Shown here piece after piece: positions 13,076-23,782 of a stretch of DNA of 64,000 nt; position 1 is the first letter of the stretch, and each line of letters starts with the position of its first letter. Under the pieces are notes generated by a model that was given only the letters and a program-made list of their open reading frames with translations, was not told the origin of the DNA and did no database searches. The DNA is from Mustela lutreola (taxonomy: Eukaryota > Chordata > Mammalia > Carnivora > Mustelidae), in the NCBI RefSeq assembly GCF_030435805.1, contig NC_081293.1, positions 191,135,546 through 191,199,545 of the forward strand, given 5' to 3'. Both the position numbers and the translations under genes were made by a program.

Positions 13076-13758
13076 ATTATGGACATTGGGGAGGGTATGT
13101 GATTTGGTGAGTGCTGTGAAGTGTGTAAACCTGGTGATTCACAGACCTGGGGATAAAAATATATGTTTATAAAAAATATATGTTTATAAAAAATAAAAAA
13201 TTTAAAAAAAAAAATACTAGCAAACCAAATTCAATAGCATATTAAAAGAATCATACACTATAAACAAATGGACTTATCCCTGGGATGCAAAGGTAATTCA
13301 ACATAGGCAAATCAATCACTATGCTATACCACATTAACCGAATAGAGGATTCAAATCATATGATTATCTCCATAGATGCAGGAAAGGCATTGGACCAAGT
13401 TCAACACTTTTTCCTGATAGAAACACTCAACAAACTGTATATAGAAAGAATGGATCTCTACATAACAAAGGTCATAAGTGACAAGCCCACAACTAACATC
13501 ATAACCAATGGTAAAAAATGGAAAGTTTTTCCTCTCAGATCAAGAACAATACAAAAACTCTCCACTCTCACAACTTCTATTCAGCATAGTACTGGTAGCC
13601 CTAGCCACAGTAAATCAGGCAAGAAATAAAATGCATCCAAATCAAAAAGGAAGAAGCAAAACACCAATATTTACATTTTCAAGTTTTTTGTGCATATACC
13701 AAAAAGGAATTTGAAAGCCATTTCAAATGTTGGGTCCATTAGCAGAAGAAAACGTATC

Positions 13759-13838
13759 GCATGGAGCACTGGGTGTGGTGCACAAACAATGAATTCTGGA
13801 ACACTGAAAATAAATTTTAAAAAACAAATAAATTTTTT
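13759..13838 (+). mobile_element. L1 3'-end fragment
   Basis: GCATGGAGCACTGGGTGTGG, then ACAAACAATGAATTCTGGAAC and an A-rich tail. It is about 80 bp long, next to the broken end of the old split L1. Its target duplication is not clear. Confidence 0.7.
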
Positions 13839-13856
13839 TTTAAAAAATTAAAAAGA

Positions 13857-14245
13857 GATTAAGAGTCACTTATGGTTTGTCTCCCTCCCAATCCCATCTT
13901 GTTTCATTTATTCTTCTCCTACCCACTTAAGCCCCCATGTTGCCTCACCACTTCCTCATATCAGGGAGATCATATGATAGTTGTCTTTCTCTGCTTGACT
14001 TATTTCACTAAGCATGATACGCTCTAGTTCCATCCATGTTGTCGCAAATGGCAAGATTTCATTTCTTTTGATGGCTGCATAATATTCCATTGTGTATAGG
14101 GTTGCTGGGGGGAGGGGGTTTGGGAGAAGAGGGTGGGATTATGGACATTGGGGAGGGTATGTGCTTTGGTGAGTGCTGTGAAGTGTGTAAACCTGTACCC
14201 CTGGGGATAAAAATATATGTTTATAAAAAATAAAAAATTAATTAA
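13857..14245 (+). mobile_element. Twin-primed (5'-inverted) short L1
   Basis: The left part, 13857-14099, is the L1 ORF2 end and early 3' UTR on the - strand. The right part, 14100-14245, is the rest of the 3' UTR with an A-rich tail on the + strand. About 14 bp of the element is lost at the switch point. Target duplication AAAAAATTAAAAAGA at 13842-13856 and 14246-14260. This is the arrangement left by twin priming during L1 integration. Confidence 0.88.
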
Positions 14246-14339
14246 AAAAAATTAAAAAGAAAAGAAATATGCTCAAAGTCATATAATTAACAAGTAACAG
14301 AAGCAAGATTCAAATTCAACTTTCCCTGGGAAATAAACT

Positions 14340-14456
14340 TGTGTTTATTCTAAATATATATACATATACATGTATATATATTTATTTATTTATGTATATA
14401 TGTACACATATGTATGTATTTATGTATATATGTATATATACATATATATAACCTTA
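14340..14456. repeat. TA/TATG-rich low-complexity tract
   Basis: Alternating ATATAC, ATGTAT and ATTT units over about 115 bp. Confidence 0.85.
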
Positions 14457-14725
14457 GCTTTATATCAGATTTATCAGAGTCTTTTAAATAGAAAAATCAG
14501 TTGATTCAAATAATAGTTAGATTGTTTCACCCAATTCATGAATTAAAAGTAAAGCTTTTGGAAGTTCTTTTTGTTTGCAGATGAAGTAGCTGACATTATG
14601 GTGTGTGCTATTGAAATTCATTTAAAAAGCTAAACATTGAAAATAATAATTATTTGTTTGGTAGTTCATAAAATGAACAGAAATGTTAGTGGAGCACCAT
14701 GTTGCCTTAAAAACAAATATTCTCA

Positions 14726-14834
14726 GGGTACCTGGGTGGCTCAGTCAGTTGGGCATCTGACTCTTGATTTTGGCTCAGGTCATGAGCTCAAGATTCTGGG
14801 CTGAGCCCCACCTCAGCCTCCTTGATCAGCAGGG

Positions 14835-14882
<48 letters not shown>

Positions 14883-14932
14883 TGCCCTTCCCCACCTTGC
14901 TTTCTCTCAAATAAATAAATAAATCTTTAAAA
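14726..14932 (+). mobile_element. Can-SINE with long (CT)n
   Basis: GGTACCTGGGTGGCTCAG head, an expanded (TC)n at 14836-14878 and an AAATAAATAAATAAATC tail. Imperfect target duplication around AATATTCTCA (about 14716-14725 and 14933-14942). Confidence 0.92.
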
Positions 14933-14954
14933 TATATTCTCACTAAATTAAGAA

Positions 14955-15299
14955 ATCTGTAAAATAGAAAGGAATTGGAATTGTTTGTGGTACAAGCATA
15001 ATTCAAATAGCATTCAAACAAGTGGAGCTACTTTACCAATCAAAATAGAAGCTGTAAGTGACAAGCATTGCAAATATTTTTATATAAACACAGTAACTGA
15101 CCTACAAAACTTGTATGATAAATCTGATAGTGGATATCAAAAAATACTTCAGCACGGCAATGCACATTTTCTCCCATTGCTTCTTCTCACTAGTCATACT
15201 TCAGATATGTTCAAATCTTTGAAGAACTGTTTTATAAACGAACCTAAGTGGCCTACAATTATATTGAATGTTTTAATAAACAATTCCTGTACATTTTAA
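14955..15299 (+). pseudogene. hAT-superfamily transposase remnant (C-terminal half)
   Basis: A frame open at 14985-15299 encodes 104 residues resembling the segment of hAT transposases shortly before the C-terminal dimerisation domain: YQKILQHGNAHFLPLL (family pattern L.HGNTRWLSLLP), then MFKSLKNCFI (MF..LKSYFL) and PTIILNVLINN (CPTIL..FFN). It would belong to a cut-and-paste transposase or a gene domesticated from one. The N-terminus, most of the catalytic core and the C-terminus are not visible nearby, so this is a broken fragment. I could not name the family; it differs from the copy at 48440-50200. Confidence 0.55.
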
Positions 15300-15301
15300 T
15301 T

Positions 15302-15955
15302 ACAATAGCCTGCCCTTATCCTCATTTTCACTTTCTGTGGTTTCATTTATACAGTTTTTGGCAACCAAAGTCCTTCTGACATGTTGTCAGAAAGTCAATA
15401 GTAGCCTAACACTATGTCACAATCCTATGTCATTCATCTCACTTCCAATTCCTCATGTAGGCCTTTTATCCTCTCACAGCACAAGAAGAAAAAGGGTGAT
15501 TGTAGTGCAAGAAGATATTCTGAGAAAAGAGACCAGATTCATATAAATTTATTACAGTACATTGTTATAATTGTTCTATTTGATTACAAGTTATTAGTGG
15601 TGATCTCCTGCTGTGACTAATTTATAAATCACACTTTATTTTTTTAAAGATTTATTTATTTATTTGACAGATAAAGACACAGCACGGGGAGTGAGAGAGG
15701 GAGAAGCAGGTTTCCCACTGAGCAAGGAGCCTGATGCAGGGCTCCATCCCAGGATGCTGGGATCATGACCTGAGCTGAAGACAGATGCTTAACCGACTGA
15801 GCTACCCAGACACCCCTAAATTAGACTTTATTATATGTCTATATGTAAAGGAAAAAATCATAGCATATTCAGTGTTTGGTACTATCTGCAGTGCCAGGCA
15901 TCCACTGAAGGTCTTGAAACATATACCCCACTGATAAGGGGGGACTACTTTACAT
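15302..15955 (+). mobile_element. Tigger/MER2-like nonautonomous DNA transposon
   Basis: Two halves, 15302-15640 and 15833-15955, are separated by a SINE. The right end GATAAGGGGGGACTAC and the internal wording (GTAGCCTAACACTATGTCAC, ATTGTTATAATTGTTCTATT, GGTACTATCTGCAG) match the MER2/Tigger group of TcMar elements. The left end CTGCCCTTATCCTC is a decayed inverted copy of the right. It has no coding capacity. Confidence 0.75.
15641..15817 (-). mobile_element. Can-SINE in Tigger-like element
   Basis: Reverse-oriented SINE. Target duplication AAATCACACTTTATT (15626-15640) and AAATTAGACTTTATT (15818-15832), two mismatches. Confidence 0.92.
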
Positions 15956-15994
15956 TTCATGTAGACTCAGAGAGAAATGTATAATCCAATTTTT

Positions 15995-16097
15995 AAGAAA
16001 ATGGAGCTGGACATCTCCTTACACCACACACGAAAATAGATTCAAAATAGATGAAGGACCTCAATGTGAGTAGGAATCCATCAAAATCCTTGATAAA
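15995..16097 (+). mobile_element. Isolated L1 ORF2 fragment
   Basis: About 100 bp matching the ORF2 stretch at 11938-12042 of the young L1 (CTTACACCACACACGAAAAT, ATGAAGGACCTCAATGTGAG). It has neither L1 end and lies in the opposite orientation to the large L1 just to its right. Confidence 0.8.
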
Positions 16098-17500
16098 AAA
16101 CAGTTTTTTAAACTTTCAGTAAATTACAATGATTGAAAACAACCCATACGCAGAAAAACATTGACATTTATCCCTACATAAGTAAGGATAGAAAGAAAAA
16201 GACACAGAACAACAACAACCAAAAAAAAAAAAAAAAAAAGAGTGTTCAATGGTACAGAAGGGTTAATTTTAAAATTTAAAAATTGTGTTTTATTTCCATA
16301 GTTTGGCTCTCAGAGACATTGTTGCTAGAAACATTCAGGTGCACGTGCCCCTTCAGATCACTACATTTGTATCTTTAGGGTAACTACCCAGTAGCACAAT
16401 TCCTGGTTCATAGGGTAGCTCTACTTTCAACTTTTTGAGGAATCTCCATGTTGTTTTCCAGAGTGACTGTACCAGCTTGCATTCCCACCACGAGTGTGGG
16501 AGAGTTCCCTTTTCTCTGCATCCTTGCCAACAGCTGTCATTCCCTGATTTGGAATTTTAGCCATTCTGACTGGTGTGAGGTGGTATCTCATTGTGGTTTT
16601 GATTTGTATTTCCCTGATGCCGAGTGATGTGGAGCACTTTTTCATGTGTCCGTTGGCAATCTGGATGTCTTCTTTGCAGAAATGTCTGTCCATGCCGTCT
16701 GCCCATTTCTTGATTGTATTATTTGTTCTTTGGGTGTTGAGTTTGCTAAGCTCTTTATAGATTTTTGGATACTAGCCCTTTATCTGACATGTCGTTTGCA
16801 AATATCTTCTCCCATTCTGTCAGTTGTCTTTTGGTTTTGTTAACTGTTTCCTTTGCTGTGCAAAACTTTTGATCTTGATTAAGTCCCAATAGTTCATTTG
16901 TGCCCTTACTTCCCTTGCCTTTGGTGATGTTCCTAGGAAGAAGTTACTGAAGAGGTTGCTGCCTGTGTTCTCCTCAAGGATTTTGTTGGATTCCTTTCTC
17001 ACACTGAGGTCCTTCATCCATTTTGAGTCTACTTTCATGTGTGGTGTGAGGAAATGGTCCAATTTCATTTTTCTGCATGTGGCTGTCCAATTTTCCCAAT
17101 ACCATTTGTTGAAGAGGCTGTCTTTTTCCCATTGAACATTCTTTCCTGCTTTGTCGAAGATTAGTTGACCATAGAGTTGAGGGTCTATTTCTGGGCTCTC
17201 TATTCTGTTCCATTGATCTATGTGTCTGTTTTTGTGCCAGTACCATACTCTCTTGATGATGACAGCTTTTTAATAGAGCTTGAAGTCTGGAATTGAGATG
17301 CCACCAACTTTGGCTTTCTTTTTCAATATTCTTTTGGCAATTCAAAGTCTTTTCTGGTTCCATATAAATTTTAGGATTATTTGTTCCATTTATTTGAAAA
17401 AAATGGATGGGATTTTGATAGGGATAGCATTAAATGTGTAGATTTTAGGTAGCATAGGCATTTTCACAGTATTTGTTCTTCTAGTCACTGAGCATGGAAC

Positions 17501-17535
17501 ACTGGGTGTGGTGCATAAACAATGAATTCTGTTAT
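17501..17535 (+). other. 35-bp L1 3'-UTR patch inside an inverted ORF2
   Basis: Between GCATGGAAC and ATTTTTCCATTTG, which are adjacent in other copies, lie 35 extra bases, ACTGGGTGTGG...GAATTCTGTTAT. These are the L1 3'-UTR end sequence in the opposite sense to the host element. There is no poly(A) or target duplication. Confidence 0.75.
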
Positions 17536-18357
17536 ATTTTTCCATTTGTTTGTGTCTTCCTCAATTTCTTTCATGAATACTTTATAGTTTTCTGAGTACA
17601 GATTCTTTGCCTCTTTGGTTAGGTTTATTCCTAGGTATCTTATGGTTTTGGGTGCAATTGTAAATGGGATCAGATCCTTAATTTCTCTTTATTCTGTCTT
17701 GTTGTAGTTGTATAGAAATGCAACTGATTTCTGTGCATTGATTTTATATCCTGACACTTTACTGAATTCCTGTACAAGTTCTAACAGATTTGGAGTGGAG
17801 TATTTTGGGTTTTCCACATAAAGTATCATATCATCTGAAAAGAGTGATAGTTTGACTTCTTCTTTGCCAATTTGGATGCCTTTAATTTCGTTTTGTTGTT
17901 TGATTGCTGAGCTAGGACTTCTAGTACTATGTTGAATAGCGATGGTGATAACAGACATCCCTGCCATGTTCCTGACCTTAGTAGAAAAGCTTTCAGTTTT
18001 TCTCTATTGTGAATGATATTCGCTGTGTGTTTTTCATAAATAGCTTTGATGATATTGAGGTATGTACCCTCTATGCCTACACTATGAAGAGTTTTGGTCA
18101 AAAAAGTATGCTGTACTTTGTCAAATGTTTTCTCAGCATCTATTGAGAGTATCATGTGGTTCTTTTTATTTCTTTTATTAATGTATTGTATCACATTGAT
18201 TGATTTGTAGATGTTGAACCAACCTTGCAGCCCTGGAATGAATCCCACTTGGTTGTGGTGAATAATCCTTTTAATGTACTGTTGGATCCTATTGGCTAGT
18301 ATTTTAATGAGAATTTTCACTTCTGTGTTCATCAAGGACATTGGTCTGTAATTCTCT

Positions 18358-18553
18358 CTCTCTCTTTTTAAGATTCTATTCATTTATTTGACAGACAGAG
18401 ATCACAAGCAGGCAAAGAGGCGGGCAGAGAGAGGAGGAATCAGGCTCCATGCTGAGCAGAGAGCCCAACGTGGGGCTCAATCCCAGGACCCTGGAATCAT
18501 GACCTGAGCCGAAGGCAGAGGCCTTAACCCACTGAGCCACCCAGGCTCCCCTA
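18358..18553 (-). mobile_element. Can-SINE in inverted L1
   Basis: Reverse-oriented SINE. Short target duplication TAATTCTCT at 18349-18357 and 18554-18562. Confidence 0.92.
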
Positions 18554-20282
18554 TAATTCTCTTTTTGATGGGATCTTTGTCTGGTTTTGGGATCAGGGTA
18601 ATAGTGGCCTTATAAAATGAGTTTGGAAGTTTTCCTTTCATTTCTATTTTTTGGAACAGTTTTAGGAAACTAGGAGTTAATTCTTCTTTAAATGTTTGGT
18701 AGAATTCCCCTAGGAAAACATTTGGCCCTGGGCTCTTGTTTGTTGGGAGATTTGTGATGATTGTTTCAATCTCCTTACTGGTTATGGGTCTGTTCAGGTT
18801 TTCTATTTCTTCCTGGTTCAGTTGTGGTAGTTTATATGTCTCTAGGAATGCATCCATTTCTTCCAGGTTGTCAAATTTGCTGGCATATTGTTGCTCATAA
18901 TATGTTCTTATAATTGTTTGTATTTCTTTGGTGTTGGTTGTGATCTCTCCTATTTCATTCATGGTTTTATTTTGGGGAGTCCTTTCTCTTTTCCTTTTGA
19001 GTTTATCAATGTTATTAATTCTTTCAAAGAACCAGTTCCTAGTTTCGTTGATTTGTTCTATTATTTTTTTAGTTTCTATTTCATTGATTTCTACTATGAT
19101 CTTTATTATTTCTTTTCTCCTGCTGGGTTTAGACTTTCTTTGTTATTCTTTCTCCAGCTCCTGTAGGTGTAGGGTTTGGTTGTGTATTTGAGACCTTTCT
19201 TATTTCTTGAGAAAGGCCTGTATCACTATATATTTTCCTCTCGGGACTGCTTTTGCTGTGTGCCATAGATTTTGAACCATTGTGTTTTCATTACCATTTG
19301 TTTCCATTAATTTTTTCAATTCTCCTTTAATTTCCTGGTTGACCCATTCATTTTGTAGAAGGATGCTCTTTAGCTTCCATGTATTGGGTTCTTTCCAAAT
19401 TTCTTTTTGTGATTGAGCTCTAGCTTCAGAGCATTGTGGTCTGAAAATATGCAAGGAATGATCCCAATCTTTTGGTACTTGTTGAGACCTGATTTGTGGC
19501 CCAGGATGTGATAGATCCTGGAGAATATTCCATGTGCAGTAGAGAAGAATGTGTATTCTGTTGCTTTGGGATGGACTGTTCTGAATATATCTGTGATGTC
19601 CATCTGGTCCATCGTGTCATTTAAGGCCTTTATTTCCTTGTTGATCTTTTGCTTGGATGATCTGTCCATTTCAGTGAGTGGGGTGTTAAAGTCCCCTACT
19701 GTTATTGTATTATTGTCAATATGTTTCTTTGATTTTGTTATTAATTGGTTTATAGAGTTGGCTGCTCCCATGTTAGGGGCATGGGTATTTAAAACTGTTA
19801 GATCTTCTTGTTGGACTGACCCTTTGAGTATGATATAGTGTCCTTCCTCATCTCTCATTATAGTCTTTGGCTTAAAATCTAATTTATCTGATATAAGGTT
19901 TGCCACCCCAGCTTTCTTTTGATGTCCATTAGCATGGTAAATTGTTTTCCATCCCTCCACTTTAAATCTGGAGGTGTCTTTGGGTCTAAAATGAATTTCT
20001 TGTAGATAGCATATTGATGAGTTTTGTTTTTTATCCTTTCTTATACCCTGTGTCTTTTGATTGGGGCATTTAGCCCATTTACATTCAGGGTAACTAACTA
20101 TTGAAAGATATGAATTTAGTGCCATTGTATTGCCTGTAAGGTGAATGTTACTGTATATCATCTCTGTTCCTTTCTGGTCTACTACTTTTAGGCTCTCTCT
20201 TTGCTTAGAGGACCCTTTTTAATACCCTTTTTAATACTTCCTGTAGAGCTGGTTTTGTTTACAAATTTAAAAATTATTTTAG

Positions 20283-20326
20283 GTTTTTTGTTTTTTGTTT
20301 TTTGTTTTTTGTTTTTTGTTTTTTGT
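20283..20326. repeat. (GTTTTTT)n heptamer array
   Basis: Six tandem TTTTTTG units within the ORF1 part of the inverted L1. They expand a short CAAA-type stretch of normal ORF1 and read as a KKQKTK repeat on the - strand. Confidence 0.9.
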
Positions 20327-20716
20327 CCTGGAAGCTTTTTATCTCTCCTTCTATTTTCAATGATAGCCTAGCTAGATATAGTATTCTTGGCTGCATGTTT
20401 TTCTCATTTAGTGCTCTGAATATATCATGCCAGTTCTTTCTGGCCTGCCAGGTCTCTGTGGATAAGTCTGCTGCCAATCTAATATTTTTACCATTGTATG
20501 TTACAGACTTCTTATCCCAAGCTGTTTCAGGATTTTCTATTTGACACTAAGACTTATAAATTTTACTATTAGATGATGGGGCATGAACCTTTCTTATTGA
20601 TTTTGAGAGGGGTTCCCTGTGCCTCCTGGATTTCGATGTTTGTTCCTTTTGCTGTATTAGGGAAATTCTCTAGAGCCCCTCCTGAATGTCAAGTGACAAA
20701 TTTTAAAACAACAACA

Positions 20717-20914
20717 ATGGGGCGCCTGGGTGGCTCAGTGGGTTAAGCCTCTGCCTCTGGCTCGGGTCATGATCTTAGGGTCCTGGGATTGAGCCCCACA
20801 TCAGGCTCTCTGCTCAGTGGGGAGCCTGCTTCCCCCTCTCTCTCTGCCTGCCTCTCTGCCTACTTGTGATCTCTCTCTGTCAAATAAATAAATAAAATCT
20901 TTAAAAAAAAAAAA
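20717..20914 (+). mobile_element. Young Can-SINE
   Basis: Near-consensus SINE beginning GGGGCGCCTGGGTGGC. Target duplication AAAACAACAA at 20705-20714 and 20917-20926. Confidence 0.94.
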
Positions 20915-21484
20915 GTAAAACAACAATAATAATAGTACAAATTAGACACATAGTAGAAAAACACAGGAAATTTAAAAATATAATCTTAAAACTATCAGAG
21001 ATACAATGAAAAAGGATAATAATAAAGAATGACAATGTATTTCTCATCAACAATAATAAATACCAGAAATAAGAAGCTAACAAATCAAAATATTCAAAGT
21101 GCTAAGAGAAAATAGCTGTCAACGTAGAATTTTTTACCTACTCAAATTCTTATTAACATAAGAGCAAAATAAAAATATACTCAGGCATCCAAAAGCTAAA
21201 AGAACCTCACTCATATGGAAATAATCTTCCAAAGATTCATAGAAAGCTGCTAAAAGTCTTTACCAAGAAATACATGACCAAATCAAAGGGAAGCATTAAC
21301 TTAGAGGAAATAGTATGTCAGAATATGGAAACTTCAGAAGACAATTAAAAATTCCCTCATGCATGTATCAAGAGCAGAGCATTATTAAAGGAACACTAGA
21401 GGGGAGAAGGTCCATATGAAAGTTTAAAATATGATAGTAGAAATTAAAACATTCAGTGGAATGACTGGAAAACAAAGTCAAAGA

Positions 21485-21679
21485 TGAGCACCTGGGTGGC
21501 TCAGTAGGTTAAGTGTCGGCCCTCAGCTCAGGTCATGATCCCAGGGTACTGGGATCAAGCCCCACATCAGGCTCTCTGCTCAGTGGGGAGCCTGCTTCCC
21601 CCTCTCTGCCTGGCTCCCTGCCTACTTGTGATCTCCCTCTCTGTGTCAAATAAATAAATAAAATCTTAAAAAAAAAAAA
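21485..21679 (+). mobile_element. Can-SINE
   Basis: Begins GAGCACCTGGGTGGCTCAG and ends in poly(A). Short target duplication TCAAAGA at 21478-21484 and 21680-21686. Confidence 0.93.
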
Positions 21680-21817
21680 TCAAAGAAATCTCTCAAAAAT
21701 TAGAACAAAACACTAAAGAGATAAAAAATGTTAAGGTCTGACAATGAATATGAGGAATTCAGAAAAGAAAGAAGAGAGAAAAAAAGTAAAGGGAATCATT
21801 AAATTAATGACCAATAT

Positions 21818-22011
21818 AGGGGTGCTTAGGTGGCTCAGCAGGTTAAAACTTCTGCCTTTGGCTCAGGTCATGGTCCCAGGGTCTTGGGATCAAGCCCTGC
21901 ATCGGGTTCTCTGCTCTGCAGGAAGCCTGCTTCCCCCACCTCTCTCTCTGCCTCTCTGCCTACTTGTGATCTCTGTCTGCAAAATAAATAAATAAAATAT
22001 TTTTAAAAAAT
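21818..22011 (+). mobile_element. Can-SINE
   Basis: Begins AGGGGTGCTTAGGTGGCTC. Target duplication ATGACCAATAT (21807-21817) and ATGACCGATAT (22014-22024). Confidence 0.93.
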
Positions 22012-22364
22012 CCATGACCGATATATTGCCCAAGTTGGAAGATATTGTTTTCCAGATTGAAATCCCATTTTAGTGGGTAAAACAGACATCCAGCAAAAGA
22101 CATTATCATGAAAATTCAAAGCAAAGGTATTTCCTAACTCCAGAGAAAGGTATGTAATTTACTTTCACAGAAACAAAATAAGGGGAAATAAGATGTGGTG
22201 GGGAAAGGAAATAGGACTTTTTTTTCTAATAAATAAAACAAAAAGTACATAGAAGTATTTGACTTAACTGCATTATTTTTTTCTGTGTCAAGGTAACCCT
22301 TTACAAGATCAGTAACTGAGGTGAGCTATACCAGGAACAAAGAGAGACTGATTTACTTTTATTT

Positions 22365-22587
22365 ATTTTTAAAGATTCATTTATTTTATTTCAGAGAGAG
22401 AGAGAAAGGGAGTTTGTGAGCAGGGTGAGGGGCAGAGGAAAAGAAGAAAGAGAATCTCCAGCAGACTCCCCATGGAGCACAGAGCCCAATCGTGGCCCAA
22501 TCCTACAACCCTAAAATCACAATCCCCACTAAAATCCACCAAAGCTTAACTCCAGAAGCTTAACCAACTGTCCCACCCAGATGCCCC
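22365..22587 (-). mobile_element. Old Can-SINE
   Basis: Reverse-oriented and diverged (AAAGATTCATTTATTTTATT ... CACCCAGATGCCCC). Older than most SINEs in the window. Confidence 0.85.
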
Positions 22588-22744
22588 AAATAGACCACCC
22601 ATACTGGACACTAACCATGGTCGTATTCACACAAGCTCTTTGTTTAACCATTGCAGTCATCTTGATTATTTAATACTCAGGTTGCCTCAGAGTCCTACTT
22701 AACATCCAACATGCTATGCCATGGAGTGCAAATTCCTTTTACAA

Positions 22745-22855
22745 CTGTAATATACCAATAAGCCTTTATCTTTAGAGTTTCTTGAGGTAGGATCCTGTGT
22801 TTCACTTCTGTACTCCAAGTGCCTGGTATACAATATGTGCTCAAAAAAATGTATT
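22745..22855 (+). mobile_element. L2 3'-end-like fragment
   Basis: Wording such as TGCCTGGTATACAATATGTGC and CTCAAAAAAATGTATTAGTG resembles the L2 3' end. Ancient and short. Confidence 0.5.
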
Positions 22856-23773
22856 AGTGTGCTCATGTTTTACCCACTCAAAAAATTTCATTAAAAGGAA
22901 ATCATAAGGGACGTTACAAAATAGAAACATATGACAATAGAAGTACTACATATCAAATTTGAAGGGCTTCCGTAACATGGTACTAGCAGTATATGTATAC
23001 ACTTCTTTCTTTAAAAAAAAAAAAATTAAGAAAAATTGAAAATCATTTTGTTAGGTGTTCAACTCAAGAATCAAAAACAGTGACAAAACAAAAGGAAGAT
23101 GTAAAGTTATATTAAAGTGAGTGAAGAATTTAATGCAATAGAATTAAAGGAATAATGAAAGATAAACAAAACCCATAACTGAATCTTCAGGGAAGGGGGT
23201 GGGAAATCTAGTAAAATAGCAAGTGTCTAATTAGAAAACAATGAGAAAAGACACAGAAATATTAGAAAAAGAAGAAAAAATGCAGTAACTATGGAATAAA
23301 TAATGGAGATCTACTCCAAACTCATATGTGTAATATTATGCTAAAGAATTTTGAAAACGTACATGAAATAGAAATTTTTCTAGAAAAAAGAAATAATTAA
23401 AATTAGTCTCCCTTCCCAAAACTGACAAACTAATTAACCAACTAACTATTTTTAAAAATTGAATTTGTAATCAAATGTCCACCCTGCTGCCCCGCCAAAA
23501 TAGAATTCCTCTTTATCCAATATAATAGAACTTTCAATCAGACACTATTATGTACAAAAAGATTGCATTTCCAAGCCTCCTTTGTGGGCAAATGCTGCAG
23601 TATGACTACAGTCAGCATTTTGTAGTTTATGGGAGTCCTACTTTAGGGTCACTTCATTGTCTTTCATCATCTTCTTTTGCCCTTCTTCCACACTACCTCC
23701 CTGACTTCAGGTGTCATCAGCTGGTGAGGCTGAGGTGTGGACCTCAAAGACATGGAGCAATAAGCTCAAAGAA
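22856..23773. other. Unassigned intergenic sequence
   Basis: AT-rich to about 23460, then a more balanced stretch (23460-23773). No gene recognised; the latter may be an unnamed old repeat. Confidence 0.45.
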
Positions 23774-23782
23774 CCTATCCCT

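Larger units (their letters stand above)
8158..13210 (+). mobile_element. Young 5'-truncated L1 with full-length ORF2
   Basis: Long, little-decayed L1 inserted into an older L1. A 14-bp target duplication, AAAATACTAGCAAA, lies at 8144-8157 and 13211-13224. The 5' truncation falls within ORF1, so there is no promoter or 5' UTR. ORF1 tail 8160-8813, ORF2 8893-12924 with a Can-SINE at 8998-9198, 3' UTR 12925-13210 with a G-rich block at 13036-13075 and an A-rich end. The perfect target duplication and open frames make it one of the youngest long elements here. Confidence 0.95.
7075..13740 (+). mobile_element. Old L1, split by three younger L1 insertions
   Basis: Pieces of one degraded L1 ORF2 read in order across the insertions: about 7075-7099, 7211-7514, 7917-8157 and 13225-13740. 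They run from the pre-RT region (CTTTAGCTAGATTAAATAAG) through ...AATCTCTCAGCAAAG..., GAACATAGATACAAAAATCCTC, TACCACATTAACC and ATAGATGCAGGAAAGGC into the RT core. The element ends before the FADD block. The insertions occupy 7100-7210, 7515-7907 and 8158-13210. It has multiple stops and is clearly dead. Confidence 0.8.
16296..20690 (-). mobile_element. 4.4-kb inverted L1, both ends missing
   Basis: On the - strand it runs from mid-ORF1 (about 20690) through ORF2 (ATG at 20125) to the ORF2 3' region, stopping near 16296 at the AGCCAAACTATGG block. The last ORF2 codons, 3' UTR and poly(A) are absent. ORF2 frames carry the family blocks ([47 protein letters not shown]) but are broken by many stops and indels. 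The FADD motif reads FSDD. It contains a Can-SINE (18358-18553) and a foreign 35-bp patch (17501-17535). It looks older than the L1 at 8158. Confidence 0.92.
20927..22364 (+). mobile_element. Old L1/HAL1-like ORF1-region remnant
   Basis: Weak resemblance to the ORF1 C-terminal region of old L1 or HAL1 elements (TTCAAAGTGCTAAGAGAAAA, GCTAAAAGAACC, CATTATCATGAAAATTC). It is interrupted by two Can-SINEs and very decayed; the limits and family are uncertain. Confidence 0.4.
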
